Shown piece by piece: positions 19,069 through 28,435 of a stretch of 64,000 nt of DNA. The DNA comes from Paraphysomonas bandaiensis (lineage: Eukaryota; Chrysophyceae), in NCBI GenBank assembly GCA_965644295.1, contig CBFFRP010000185.1, forward strand, positions 124,001 to 188,000, written 5' to 3'. How positions within the stretch are numbered: the stretch's first letter is position 1; the number at the start of each line of letters is the position of its first letter. The notes beneath the pieces were generated by a model. The model saw only the letters and a list, made by a program, of their open reading frames with translations. It did not search any database and had not been told where the DNA came from. The translations under genes and the position numbers were made by a program.

Positions 19069-20583
19069 CTATATTGTGGTCGACCCACGTGGATCGCACA
19101 TAACTGGGTGCTCGGGATAAGTGAACGAACGGGCCTCGGTTCTGCGTTTCACAAACTGCGAGGTAAGCAATGTAATATTCGGGTACTGAAGAGTATTGTT
19201 CGCTGGGAGAGTTCGCATGTCATCGTGCTGCTGAGGAATGTGACTTTGGTGGTACTGATGTTTTTCCAGTGGGGCGGAAAGCGTGACTTGCTGACTAGGT
19301 ACCCTTCGCCGTTTCCTTCGGTCATTTTCCGACAATATTCCCAAGGGGGATGTCAGCTGCGAACCTTTCGAAATATTGAGTGAAGAATTCCAGGATTTAT
19401 AATCCTGTTGACTGTGTAGCCCGTGGATTGAGTCCTGGTGGTGTTGGTACATAGGTGCATGTAGCTGCTGCCAGTGAGGTTGTTCCTTGACACCATAGAG
19501 AAAATGTGGCCGTGAATATACATTCATATGTTGACCTGAATGGGAATAATACATGCTAGACGGTTCAGAGGAAGGCTGATATACGCCCTGTACGTCCGTT
19601 AGTATGGTGCCCTGTGCTTGGAACTGAGGCATATGTTTTTGCAGCAATATATGGAGCCTCTCAACCTCGTGAGTTTTCAGTAAATCCCGACTCTCTAGAT
19701 CCAAGAGATTCTCTCCAAGCTTATGAGCGAAGTCTTCAGGTGACCGCACGATTCCCCGCTGCAGCATGCACTTGTAGTTTCCATTGCTTAGTATGTCCTC
19801 AAACCCGTTAGGCCGGTCGATGAGAATAAGTGCAAACTCACATAGCCACAGAGCATCTGTCTCCGAGCGGGCATTGCGACTAAATTTCCCGTTGGGATTA
19901 CTTTTTGATCCTTTACTCATCTGTACTCGGTAAGTATCACATGCGGTCTTGTATATGTGCTTCGGATTTATACGTTTCGTTGAAGACGAGTTCTGTTTTA
20001 GAGCTTGTTGAGCTGCAACCAAAGAGGCAAGCTGATCAGAGCTGCCCTCCTCGAGTGATACGGTAATAGCTCGACCAGCACCTTCCCCTTTGCCTATACC
20101 CTTACATGCAACTAAGAGCGATTTAATATGTTCAGGGTTGGCGGGAACAATGTATACATTATTTTCACCAAGGTGAATTAACTTTAAAGGGATAGGGGGA
20201 GCAGCAGGAGTGGAAGAAATAGAGGGGGTAGAAAAATCTTCGCTTTGCAGCTTTGTATGATAATTCAATCCAGGTTTACCTGAACCATTTGATGGCAATT
20301 CCGATGACGTTGTAGTCATAGTCATTTCTATATCATCAATCTCAACGCACATATCTGCAAGAAAATCCAACGCATCACTTGTAGTAGATGAGCCGGATTC
20401 CGTCTTGATATATCCACGCTTCTGATTAAACGACCCCGATGAGCCCTTCTTTTCAAGACTGCGAGATGAATGCTTCTCGGTATGCTCAAACGTCACGCTC
20501 AGAGACCCAGATGAAGTCTTCTTCTCCAGTACAATACCACCCTTTCGCAAACTCGATTTATAATTCCCAACTGATTCTGTCAT
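19069..20583 (-). CDS. putative nuclear protein with AP2-like domain
   Basis: Intronless, 504 codons from ATG at 20583. Most of it is low-complexity Ser/Thr/Gln/His-rich and probably disordered. One ordered segment at about 212-262 (TYRVQMSKGSKSNPNGKFSR, then ARSETDALWLCEFALILID) has the layout of an AP2/ERF fold: Y/W-R-V-Q strand, a turn, a G-F/K-F strand, then an alanine/leucine helix beginning with acidic residues (ETDALWLCEFA). AP2-like domains bind DNA and occur outside plants in several protist groups. A basic cluster NDRRKRRRVPSQQ near residue 420 looks like a nuclear localisation signal. An acidic helix DALDFLADMCVEIDDIEM near 70 could be an interaction motif. The AP2 call is tentative; a DNA-binding role is inferred. 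Divergently paired with the gene at 21242. Confidence 0.45.
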   Translation of the reverse strand: MTESVGNYKSSLRKGGIVLEKKTSSGSLSVTFEHTEKHSSRSLEKKGSSGSFNQKRGYIKTESGSSTTSDALDFLADMCVEIDDIEMTMTTTSSELPSNGSGKPGLNYHTKLQSEDFSTPSISSTPAAPPIPLKLIHLGENNVYIVPANPEHIKSLLVACKGIGKGEGAGRAITVSLEEGSSDQLASLVAAQQALKQNSSSTKRINPKHIYKTACDTYRVQMSKGSKSNPNGKFSRNARSETDALWLCEFALILIDRPNGFEDILSNGNYKCMLQRGIVRSPEDFAHKLGENLLDLESRDLLKTHEVERLHILLQKHMPQFQAQGTILTDVQGVYQPSSEPSSMYYSHSGQHMNVYSRPHFLYGVKEQPHWQQLHAPMYQHHQDSIHGLHSQQDYKSWNSSLNISKGSQLTSPLGILSENDRRKRRRVPSQQVTLSAPLEKHQYHQSHIPQQHDDMRTLPANNTLQYPNITLLTSQFVKRRTEARSFTYPEHPVMCDPRGSTTI

Positions 20584-21241
20584 AGTACCACGAGCTCAGA
20601 GACAAATCCAATGCTATTAATGTATGACAGTAAACGGGACAGGGTAATATATGATACCTATAAGCGATGGGGCATCAATATCGTCCTATATAAACATTAT
20701 GCATTGAATTTGCTCCGCTGTCTGTATGTATTAAAGTGATGCATGTCCATCGGCATTCAAGTCGCGGAATCGTCATCTCCGCACACCACTACGCACGTAC
20801 TTGTGCATGTTGTTGAAGAGATCATAAATCTATTGGGACAAACCCGGTGCTCGTCTGTACTTTCTACAACCTTCGCTGTGATTAGTCGTAAAATTTACAT
20901 TTTTTTAGAGAAACTCATGTTTTTGAGGCGCCAAACACAATATCCCCAATTTTAATGTCAAAAGTAGTTGACTCCAGGCCAAAAAACGTCCTGACTTTCA
21001 TCGACTTGCTGCTGGACATCTAGATCATCATTTCGGCGGCCCCTGATTGGCTATGATTTACGAAAGTTGGAGTTTTGAGAAGGAGTGTTCGAAGCCTCTC
21101 ATCTCGAAGTTCTGTGTGGAATTATTAAGATATGACGCACTTGGTTCATGTTGGTATGATATACATAATTAAATTATGACACAGTTACACTTATAGTCAG
21201 GGACTGATAGTTGACCAAGGGAAGGGCACGGTACGGGACTT
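20584..21241. promoter_or_regulatory. divergent intergenic region, presumed bidirectional promoter
   Basis: 658 bp between two outward-pointing start codons. A CCAAT-type box (CTGATTGGCT near 21043) is the only familiar motif, and this may be chance. Regulatory role inferred from position. Confidence 0.4.
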
Positions 21242-22015
21242 ATGACTTTAAGCAACTTAGTTTTAACGAAGAAGCAGTTGTGGAGGCGTGTTCAGCTGTC
21301 CCCTAAAAAACAGTCTCATCAAGAATTAACACCTAGCACCACTTCATCGGCGCAGACGAGAGACCGTTCCTCATCTGACTCTAGCACACTGGTTACCGAT
21401 GGGGAGAGAGGTAGCAGCTCCGGTTATACCTCAGATGAATGTCTCACTCCTGCTAACCAAGTGAGAAGACCTCGATGTGTCATGTTCTCCGATATTGCTC
21501 AAGTAGTGTTAGTACCAAGTCGGAGTGAATATTTCGAATGTGGGGCTAATAAAGATGTATGGTGGACACAGGAAGAGTTGCAGGGATTCAAGTCTTCTGC
21601 ACAGTGCGAAGCTGCTTCTGCACTTCAAAAATATGATGGTGATATATACGCTACTCTGCATGCTCTATATCAGCCAGAGACTACGAAACTAAATCAGAGA
21701 AATGCCTTGCATGAAGAGTTTGACGACGGTATTTTCAGTGACAGCTTCTCGAGCTTATCCAGTTCACTGGACAGCACCTCGAACGAGTTTATACACGGCC
21801 CCAAAACCATCAATAGCCCAGCGCGGTATAGAGCAGAGGAGATCAGGACTGCAGCTGGTTTTTGTGCGCACCCAAGTAGTGGTATTGGATTAGGTGCAGC
21901 CATGTTCGAAAGGCGTTTCGGTCCCATTCGTGTTAAAGGGTACACATCACTATATACTGAACAGCTTCCTCGTCCATTGAGACCGAATGAGGGCGCCGTG
22001 ACCGCCCTTTTATGA
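21242..22015 (+). CDS. small Ser-rich protein with stramenopile-type 'IPsR-ey-WW-FK' motif
   Basis: Intronless, 257 codons. After a Ser/Thr-rich N-terminus, residues about 76-121 contain RCVMFSDIAQVVLVPSR, then EYFECG and VWWTQEELQGFKSSA. I know this spacing (V.F...V.V..IPsR.ey...WW..ed...FK.sA..E) from many uncharacterised proteins of diatoms and other stramenopiles; its function is not established. It is followed by ALQKYDGDIYATLHALYQ, which resembles a short UBA/NAC-type helix pair. No membrane segment or signal peptide. The motif is the best single lineage clue in the window. Divergently paired with the AP2-like gene. Confidence 0.7.
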   Translation: MTLSNLVLTKKQLWRRVQLSPKKQSHQELTPSTTSSAQTRDRSSSDSSTLVTDGERGSSSGYTSDECLTPANQVRRPRCVMFSDIAQVVLVPSRSEYFECGANKDVWWTQEELQGFKSSAQCEAASALQKYDGDIYATLHALYQPETTKLNQRNALHEEFDDGIFSDSFSSLSSSLDSTSNEFIHGPKTINSPARYRAEEIRTAAGFCAHPSSGIGLGAAMFERRFGPIRVKGYTSLYTEQLPRPLRPNEGAVTALL

Positions 22016-23557
22016 TAAGTAGCACAATGAAAGTAGTGTCTGTACATTATTGTATTGTTTGGTACTATATTAGTGTGAGTCTTATTTTTAGAGCTTTCTT
22101 TTTGAATTGTATTCTGTATGGATTTACAAACAGCTTAATAGAAAAATACATATAAAGATCACTTGGATATTATTCTGGGCTAAACTGAATAAAGTTGAGA
22201 ATGATAGAAGTTGTGTTAGCTATATTTGTTCTAATATAAGATTGTATAGCTATTTGTAACTTGATGTAGGAAGAAATAACATCATCATTACATTATATAC
22301 AATACGTTTAACCTCTGCTAGTGCAACTGATTGTATGATATGTTTATGATATGAGGCATACAATATCCTGATTTGCACAATGTGACCCAATCCTTGAAAG
22401 AACTGGATGCCACTTCCCTTAACTACCTATACATCATCAGATATGGTACTTAACCTCTCCTGTAGTAATGTTGAAGTTGTTTTGAAGTTCTGGCTGTAAA
22501 GATAGGACACTTGCACTGAAATCTTCTACATCAGACGAAGGATGGAACATAAGTTGGACTAATCAGCCCCGCTTAGTCGGCTTATGATTGTGGTTTCTCT
22601 ATAATTGTTTATTATAATGAATCCACGTACTAATGGCTGCCAAATCATAATTAAGATGGAACAGAGTTTCTGTTGAACTGAGTATTGAAGTTGAATATTT
22701 GTATTTGCCATGTGCTAATATGAGCGCTCTGTTCATGTCAAAAAAAGTGGGGAAAGAGGTATACGACGGTAATATATTTGTCCCTACTAAATTTATCCGG
22801 CATTTCTACTAAGCTAGAAAGTTCTTAGTAAATTAAATATGGCAGCTGAGTCTACTAAATTTTTCTGGTATTCCTAAGTTAAGATTTTTTTCGATTCTAC
22901 TAAATTGAATTACGGTTCAGATGCCATTTATAGTTTAGTAGGAACACCTAAAATATTTAGTAGGAACACCAAACAAGAAAACACGCTGTGAACAAAAGTG
23001 TACTAAAGTAAGTGTGTGGACATATAGGCATGAAAGCCACGCTGTGTAATTAAAATCAAAATCTAAAAACAAGGAATTCTTATTTAACATTCAGGAATTC
23101 ACGAAACCAGGGCTAAAAGACAAAATCAACATTTTCTACAAACTCCAAAATCAAATTTCCTCTTTCCTCTTGCAACAATTATTGAAATGAAATTCAATAA
23201 CATGACAACATATCGCTGAAGAAATAGAGAAAGGTAGATCCATATATACATAGAGAACCCATATATGTATATACATATACATAAGATACACGTAGTGAAC
23301 CCAGTGAAACTGCGTGACAAAATGCATTCATTCTTAGTTCTAGTTAATAAGCTCACATGCTCACCAAACCCACTACGCTTGCGAAAGAGTGGAATACCTG
23401 CTGCTCAAACAATCACAACTTTCTTGATACTCCTGATACTATCAGAAAAAATGCGATCATGATTACGAATACAGTGTCACACGCCACAAGCAGACTTCTA
23501 CTATACTAGGCTACACAACAACAGTACTTGAATTGTTACCCACTTGCTGATTTCTAC
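22016..23557. other. intergenic region
   Basis: 1.5 kb between two rightward genes. It contains the fold-back candidate at 22783-22972, listed separately. Otherwise AT-rich with no gene I can support. Confidence 0.5.
22783..22972. repeat. possible small fold-back/MITE remnant
   Basis: The left part repeats CTACTAAATTT (near 22786 and 22851) and the right part repeats its complement, TTTAGTAGGAACACC (near 22935 and 22957). Outer ends GTCCCTACTAAATTTAT and AAATATTTAGTAGGAACACC are roughly inverted. No clear target-site duplication, so this stays tentative. Confidence 0.3.
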
Positions 23558-23961
23558 GTATGTATGTATGTATGTATGTATGTATGTATGTATGTATGTA
23601 TGTATGTATGTATGTATGTATGTATGTATGTATGTATGTATGTATGTATGTATGTATGTATGTTTGTATGTATGTATGTATGTATGTATGTATGTATGTA
23701 TGAATGTATGTATGTATGTATGTATGTATGTATGTATGTATGTATGTATGTATGTATGTATGTATGTATGTATGTATGTATGTATGTATGTATGTATGTA
23801 TGTATGTATGTATGTATGTATGTATGTATGTATGTATGTATGTATGTATGTATGTATGTATGTATGTATGTATGTATGTATGTATGTATGTATGTATGTA
23901 TGTATGTATGTATGTATGTATGTATGTATGTATGTATGTATGTATGTATGTATGTATGTAT
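23558..23961. repeat. (TATG)n microsatellite, about 100 units
   Basis: About 404 bp of uninterrupted TATG/GTAT tetranucleotide, with only two visible interruptions (a TTTG unit near 23662 and a TGAATG unit near 23700). It has no stop codon in any + frame, so long (YVCM)n open frames run through it; these are artefacts. It ends 75 bp before the start codon of the next gene. Confidence 0.97.
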
Positions 23962-24035
23962 CTTCAGAGTGGAATTGTATTTTTCTGTTAACTTTAAGAG
24001 TGATCGATTATCGATTGCAGGGCTCTGGGTCGAAT

Positions 24036-24413
24036 ATGGCGGAGTTCTTACCAGGAGATGATATATTAAAGGGCAGGATGTGGGCGGGCAGTGTATATGC
24101 GATGCATCACTTCGCTCCTAATTCCTCAGAGTCGATAGTGTTTCCCAGTCGAAGTAACACCCTGCGGTGCCCATATTGCATGTCGTATATAGGTAAAGAG
24201 GGCAATGTAAGGGCGGCTAGACTATGGACCAACACACATGGAAACACTCTTCTTGAGGTTAATATCTATAGAAGGTGTGCTGCTCTGTATGCATATGTCT
24301 GTATGATTGGGAGTTGTGTTATTTGTTCAGTTTGGCTCGATGTCATCAGTGGGACGAGGAAGGTGGACTTTGTTTCTATACTTGCTGGCGCTGTAGCGAG
24401 CCTCTCTCTGTAA
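24036..24413 (+). CDS. hypothetical small protein, possible membrane anchor
   Basis: The open frame runs through the microsatellite, but the first ATG after it (24036, MAEFLPGDDILKGRMW) is the sensible start, giving 125 codons. A CPYCMSYIG pair of cysteines lies near residue 46. The C-terminal half is hydrophobic (CAALYAYVCMIGSCVICSVW and VSILAGAVASLSL) and could form one or two membrane spans. An intron or a different 3' end is possible because the frame stops 78 bp before the next candidate exon. I do not recognise a family. Confidence 0.4.
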   Translation: MAEFLPGDDILKGRMWAGSVYAMHHFAPNSSESIVFPSRSNTLRCPYCMSYIGKEGNVRAARLWTNTHGNTLLEVNIYRRCAALYAYVCMIGSCVICSVWLDVISGTRKVDFVSILAGAVASLSL

Positions 24414-24491
24414 ACTCTAATGGGAAAGTGTTCGGCACGGATGAGGTGTAATAGTATTAGTTCAGTCTGGTCCTGCTGAAATTTTATCTAG

Positions 24492-25327
24492 ATGTGGACC
24501 CCTGCAAAACTCAATGGAAAGTACTTGCTTTTAAAACAGCCATTCCGGATACTCTTCTGTTCGCTGAATTTAGGTGCGATATGTCTGTATGTCGAGCTGA
24601 CCAGATTAGCTTCGGTGCTTATTGTATTAACTCATACAATGTATGTGCTAGATGTGCATGAAGCTTGTGTGAGTGCTCTACAGGCATGGGCCGCCGCACA
24701 TCCCACGCTTACAATTAAAATAGACACCTATGAGCTGCCACTGGCCCAACTCCGGTCTGGTACATCCTTTAGCGCCCTCAGTCCTGCGGTGGATCTTGTT
24801 ATCATTGCACACCATGCAGAGGTAGATTTGAACTTCGACGTGATAGCGCTTTTTGCACCTTGGGAAGTTTTCCATGTAATATTTATGTGATAGGGTCGTT
24901 TGCTTCTCACTGATGAAGACGGTCTTTACAACACGTTCATCGGACAAGCTTGTGCAGTTAGCATAGGAAATGTCGTGATACTCATTACTAGTGAGGATGT
25001 AAATGAGACAACGCACGACATGGATCCAGACTTGTTGACGGAGTTAGTGGAATGTGGTCAGGAGTCAGCAGAATGCCTCCATTTACAACAAAGGTGACAA
25101 ATCTTATATTTTCTATCATATTTGAATGTTGTAAACACATATTATGTGGCAGACTTCTCAGTTGCAATGATGTGTTTTCCGCCAACCAGATGGGTATGTT
25201 GGAGATGCACGTATCTCGGGCATCCAAACCATTAGAAGTGCCACCGGGAATAGCAAAGAAAATTATGACTAAGACTGAGGGCCAATCTGGTATTAGTAGT
25301 AGTAATTCGTTATGTCAGTTACTGTGA
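24492..25327 (+). CDS. three-exon gene, possibly CENP-M-like
   Basis: Exons 24492-24839, 24894-25093 and 25153-25327 (introns 54 and 59 nt, both GT..AG) join in frame into 240 codons. I infer the first intron because it removes an in-frame TGA and keeps phase. The order ASVLIVLTHTMYVLDVHEAC, YELPLAQ, PAVDLVIIAHHAEVDLN and NTFIGQACAVSI resembles the small-GTPase-like fold of the kinetochore protein CENP-M (ATILLVG..., LPLP, P.IDLIVFVVN, FFLGKVCF), but lacks a clear match beyond that. The start is uncertain: TATCTAG precedes the ATG and could be a splice acceptor of an upstream exon. The stop codon and 3' flank lie inside a 225-bp segment duplicated by the LINE insertion, so the coding sequence is preserved. 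Confidence 0.4.
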
Positions 25328-25505
25328 TGTGTTGCATATTGGTATGTACTAGTAATATTCTTTAGAATGTAAGATAGATTGTAACAAGTTGTTTAAAACT
25401 AAAGTATTGTGAAATCTGTTTTTTCAATTTTTGATGCGTGATCACGAGTGTAAGCAACACTCAAATTTTTGTAAAAATGTGAAGTATATACTGGATTGTA
25501 TACAA
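25281..25505. repeat. 225-bp target-site duplication, left copy
   Basis: GCCAATCTGGTATTAG... to ...GGATTGTATACAA, apparently identical to 27259-27483. The two copies exactly bracket the LINE copy at 25506-27258. It contains the last 15 codons and stop of the upstream gene. Confidence 0.9.
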
Positions 25506-27258
25506 GTAGTGAATGTCTGATTATTTAGCAATAGGCGTTGAGACCTTGCAGCAATTAGTGGCTAGAAGAATGCTAGTCATACTAGTTAGACCACTACCCG
25601 TAACTAATCAATACAAACTCTTTTATCCTACTATTTAACGCTACGAAAGCTGCTTGTGCGTCGCCGCAAGCACCAAGGTGCAACCACTTCCGTTCTTTTG
25701 TGTGATATGAAATTCGCCTTTATCGTGTGTCCGTGGACTCACCGGCGCTATTGATCTGGGGGTCTCCCTTTGGGATGGGTCTCCATTGGTGTTGGAGGGG
25801 GCTCAGCGTTCTGGATTAGGGTCCTGAGTGCACCTAGTTCCAGATGTGTGGGTTGAGAGTGGTGGGGATTGTTGGGAGGAGGAGTTGGGTTTGTAGTCTG
25901 TGTTACTGTGCTCCTGTGGGGCCGCGGGTGTAGATAGAGTTGTCGAAGCCGTCGGCGTTGTGGAGGTCTGGGCAGTCCAGTGCTCTGTCGGGTAGGACCT
26001 GTGAGGTGTGCACGTGTGTCTGGAGTCGGGGACGCTGTGGGGGGTCTTCGTTGGACCCCTAGTAGTCGAAGTACTCTCGGACGTTGTCTTGACTGACTGC
26101 GTTTCGGACGGGGTCTCGGGAGTAGCCTGGGCGGCCTTTTGGACATGGTGATATAGCGACAACCGCGATCCTGTAGCATAAGCTTCGCTGCAGTGTAAAG
26201 CGGTTGCAGGAGATTAATAACCGCTGTTTCTAGGTTCCGTAGACTGTGTGCCGTCAGGTGGTTGTGTATGGCATCTTCGAAGACCGTTTCCAGTTGGGCT
26301 GCTGTGATGGTTCCAGTCCAGTATCTCTCGACCTGTGGGATGGAGGGATTCCAGGCTCTGCTGGAGAGTCTCCGTAGTGCAGATGTGATCCAGTTGGGTA
26401 AGGTCTGAGTTCTCTGTATTTCGTGGAGCACATTTTTATGCGATTGAAATGCAGTTTCCCTTATTTGGGTGATGGATTCATGTGTGCAGTCGAGGCACAT
26501 ATGTTTTAGGGAATCTAGTCGAAACCCGCAGTCAGAGCATGCGGCTTTGGTCAGGTCAAGCCCCTGTTTGGTTTTGGCCCGGTTCCTCCCTATGCAGAAA
26601 GATTTGTCCCATGTCAGTGCCGTGTTGAGTATTCTTTGGCGTAGATTTGAGCTGAGTTTGTCTTTGGATGCACTGCCATCCGCTTGAGCTAGTTTGCGCG
26701 GGAGGTGTACTCCGCTATTGGTCCAGTAGCCAGGCGCTCGATCAGGATTGTGTCCGTAGCGTTGATCTCTGGTTGAAGTGTAGTTCTCAAGTGTCCTTAG
26801 GTCGCAGAGATCCTGGAAATTAGTAAGGAGTGGGCTAGAGTAGTATGGCCGTCTTGTACTGTGCATACGCCAGTGCCATAATCCAGCAGTTAGTAAGCGT
26901 TCGATGGCACTGTCAATCGCAATTGTGCAGACAGTGTAGTTATTTTTTCCAAGGATGCGATCGACTTCATGCCAGTCTTCACCCGCAACTGCGTCCGCAA
27001 TATAGATGCCCTTGTCCTCAAACGTCCACTCCGTTTCATCTGTGGTACGTCGTTCGGGATGAGACCTCACCCAGGTCACCTGTCGTTTGCAATCTCTGCT
27101 GGCTGCGATGCTTTCGAGTAGTACCCCTTTTGCACGGTGACCGAGAGCTCTGCGTCTTGTGGAGAGTGCTTCCTCAGTGCGGGTGCACACTGCCTGACAG
27201 TCTGTGTGGCTTCTTATGTGTTCGGGAATACGTGTTGAGAGTATAAGCCCATGGCTGT
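25506..27258 (-). mobile_element. 5'-truncated LINE copy 2 with exact 225-bp TSD
   Basis: 1753 bp, same LINE subfamily as the 4.6-17.3-kb copy and almost identical to it. The open frame 25748-27190 (continuing to near 27258) covers the end of RNase H (SHPERRT, IADAVAGEDWHEV), the RRPYYSSPLLTNFQDLCDL region, the CSDCGF...CLDCTH knuckle and the Arg/Pro-rich tail. It supplies the uninterrupted sequence of the site into which the gypsy element jumped in the other copy. The 5' end is truncated inside RNase H, so it cannot move by itself. The 3' end carries the shared tail ...CATTCACTAC. Confidence 0.92.
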
Positions 27259-27483
27259 GCCAATCTGGTATTAGTAGTAGTAATTCGTTATGTCAGTTAC
27301 TGTGATGTGTTGCATATTGGTATGTACTAGTAATATTCTTTAGAATGTAAGATAGATTGTAACAAGTTGTTTAAAACTAAAGTATTGTGAAATCTGTTTT
27401 TTCAATTTTTGATGCGTGATCACGAGTGTAAGCAACACTCAAATTTTTGTAAAAATGTGAAGTATATACTGGATTGTATACAA
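27259..27483. repeat. 225-bp target-site duplication, right copy
   Basis: Second copy of the segment at 25281-25505. After it the original downstream sequence resumes (AATATGTAGTTTCGC). Confidence 0.9.
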
Positions 27484-27566
27484 AATATGTAGTTTCGCAA
27501 AACCTCAGCACTTTGTCGACCGGTGATAAACATGCTTGAAGTGCATACTTACCACATGATAGTATT

Positions 27567-27780
27567 GAATGTCTGATTATTAGCAATAGGCGTACAAGAG
27601 TCGGAACTAATTTCACTAACAAGTGCTTAACTCTGATATTTTACAACTTGGCGCTACGAAATCTATTTGTGCGTCACCGCAAGCATCAAGCACCAAGGTG
27701 TAACCACTTTCGCTCTAGCACTCAAATCAAACGCAGTGAGCTAGCAGAATTCTGACTTCAGGACTGTGAGTCTTTAAGTT
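27567..27780 (-). mobile_element. SINE-like element tail, minus orientation
   Basis: Reading leftwards: CCTGAAGTCAG, CACTGCGTTTGATTTGAG, CTAGAGCGAAAGTGGTTACA, CCTTGGTGCTTG, GCGGTGACGCACAAATAG, TTAAGCACTTGTTAG, and the terminal CGCCTATTGCTAATAATCAG. It has the same order as the elements at 52233 and 60336 but lacks their head. No clear TSD. Confidence 0.65.
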
Positions 27781-27823
27781 AGTGTGAGAAGCTGCTCACG
27801 GGCGTCAATAGGTGCGGTTATAG

Positions 27824-28260
27824 GAAAGTCTGATTATTACATGAGAACGGTTGTGTACAGAAACTAGTTTATATCTATAGACTAACTACAGTAATAACTA
27901 GATTTGCTAAATACTACTAGTGGCGGGCAACCGTCTCGGGACTGCTTGTGCATCGCTGCGAGCACCATGGTGCAACCGTCCCTTGTATTGAGGTTAGTCG
28001 GGGGGTCTACCTTTAGGCAATGTGTCTGGCGGGCCTGTATCATGGGTTATACGGGGGGTGGTTGGGGCGAGATGTATATGAGAGTATAAGTCGATGGTGG
28101 AGATGGTGCTGGTTGTTGAGGTGGGGTTTCGGCCACAAGTAAGGAAGAATTGTTTCCGGAGTAGTTGCGCTTGCCTCTGTCGGGTCTGCTGGACTCTTGC
28201 AGAGGATAGAATTCTTGGGGTGCGGTTAATCAGGGGTACGCCCATTGAGGTAGGAGTCTG
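27824..28260 (-). mobile_element. short 3' fragment of a second LINE subfamily (copy A)
   Basis: Matches the left part of the longer element at 28436-29800: a GTCTGATTATTACA end, the core GCTTGTGCATCGCTGCGAGC and ACCATGGTGCAACCGTCCC, GGCGGGCCTGTATCATGGG and GTTTCGGCCACAAGTAAGGA. Its 3' core and ATAATCAGAC tail are diverged versions of the main LINE tail. 5'-truncated. The 175 bp to its right hold no recognised feature. Confidence 0.65.
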
Positions 28261-28435
28261 CGACGTTTAAGGGAGGGTCAGAGTGTCAGAGTTATGTAGA
28301 TGGGAGGATAGTGGTCCGAGGGAAAGTGAGATGGTCCGAGGTGGAGGCGTGTAATCTGTAGAGTCTCGGGGCGCCGCTGACTGCTGTGAATCAGCTGGAC
28401 GTAAATAGAGTAGGTGGGGTTGTCTGTATATATAA

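Noticed and set aside
23528-24061. Long (YVCM)n protein
   Set aside because: Translation of the TATG microsatellite, open in all three + frames; not a gene.
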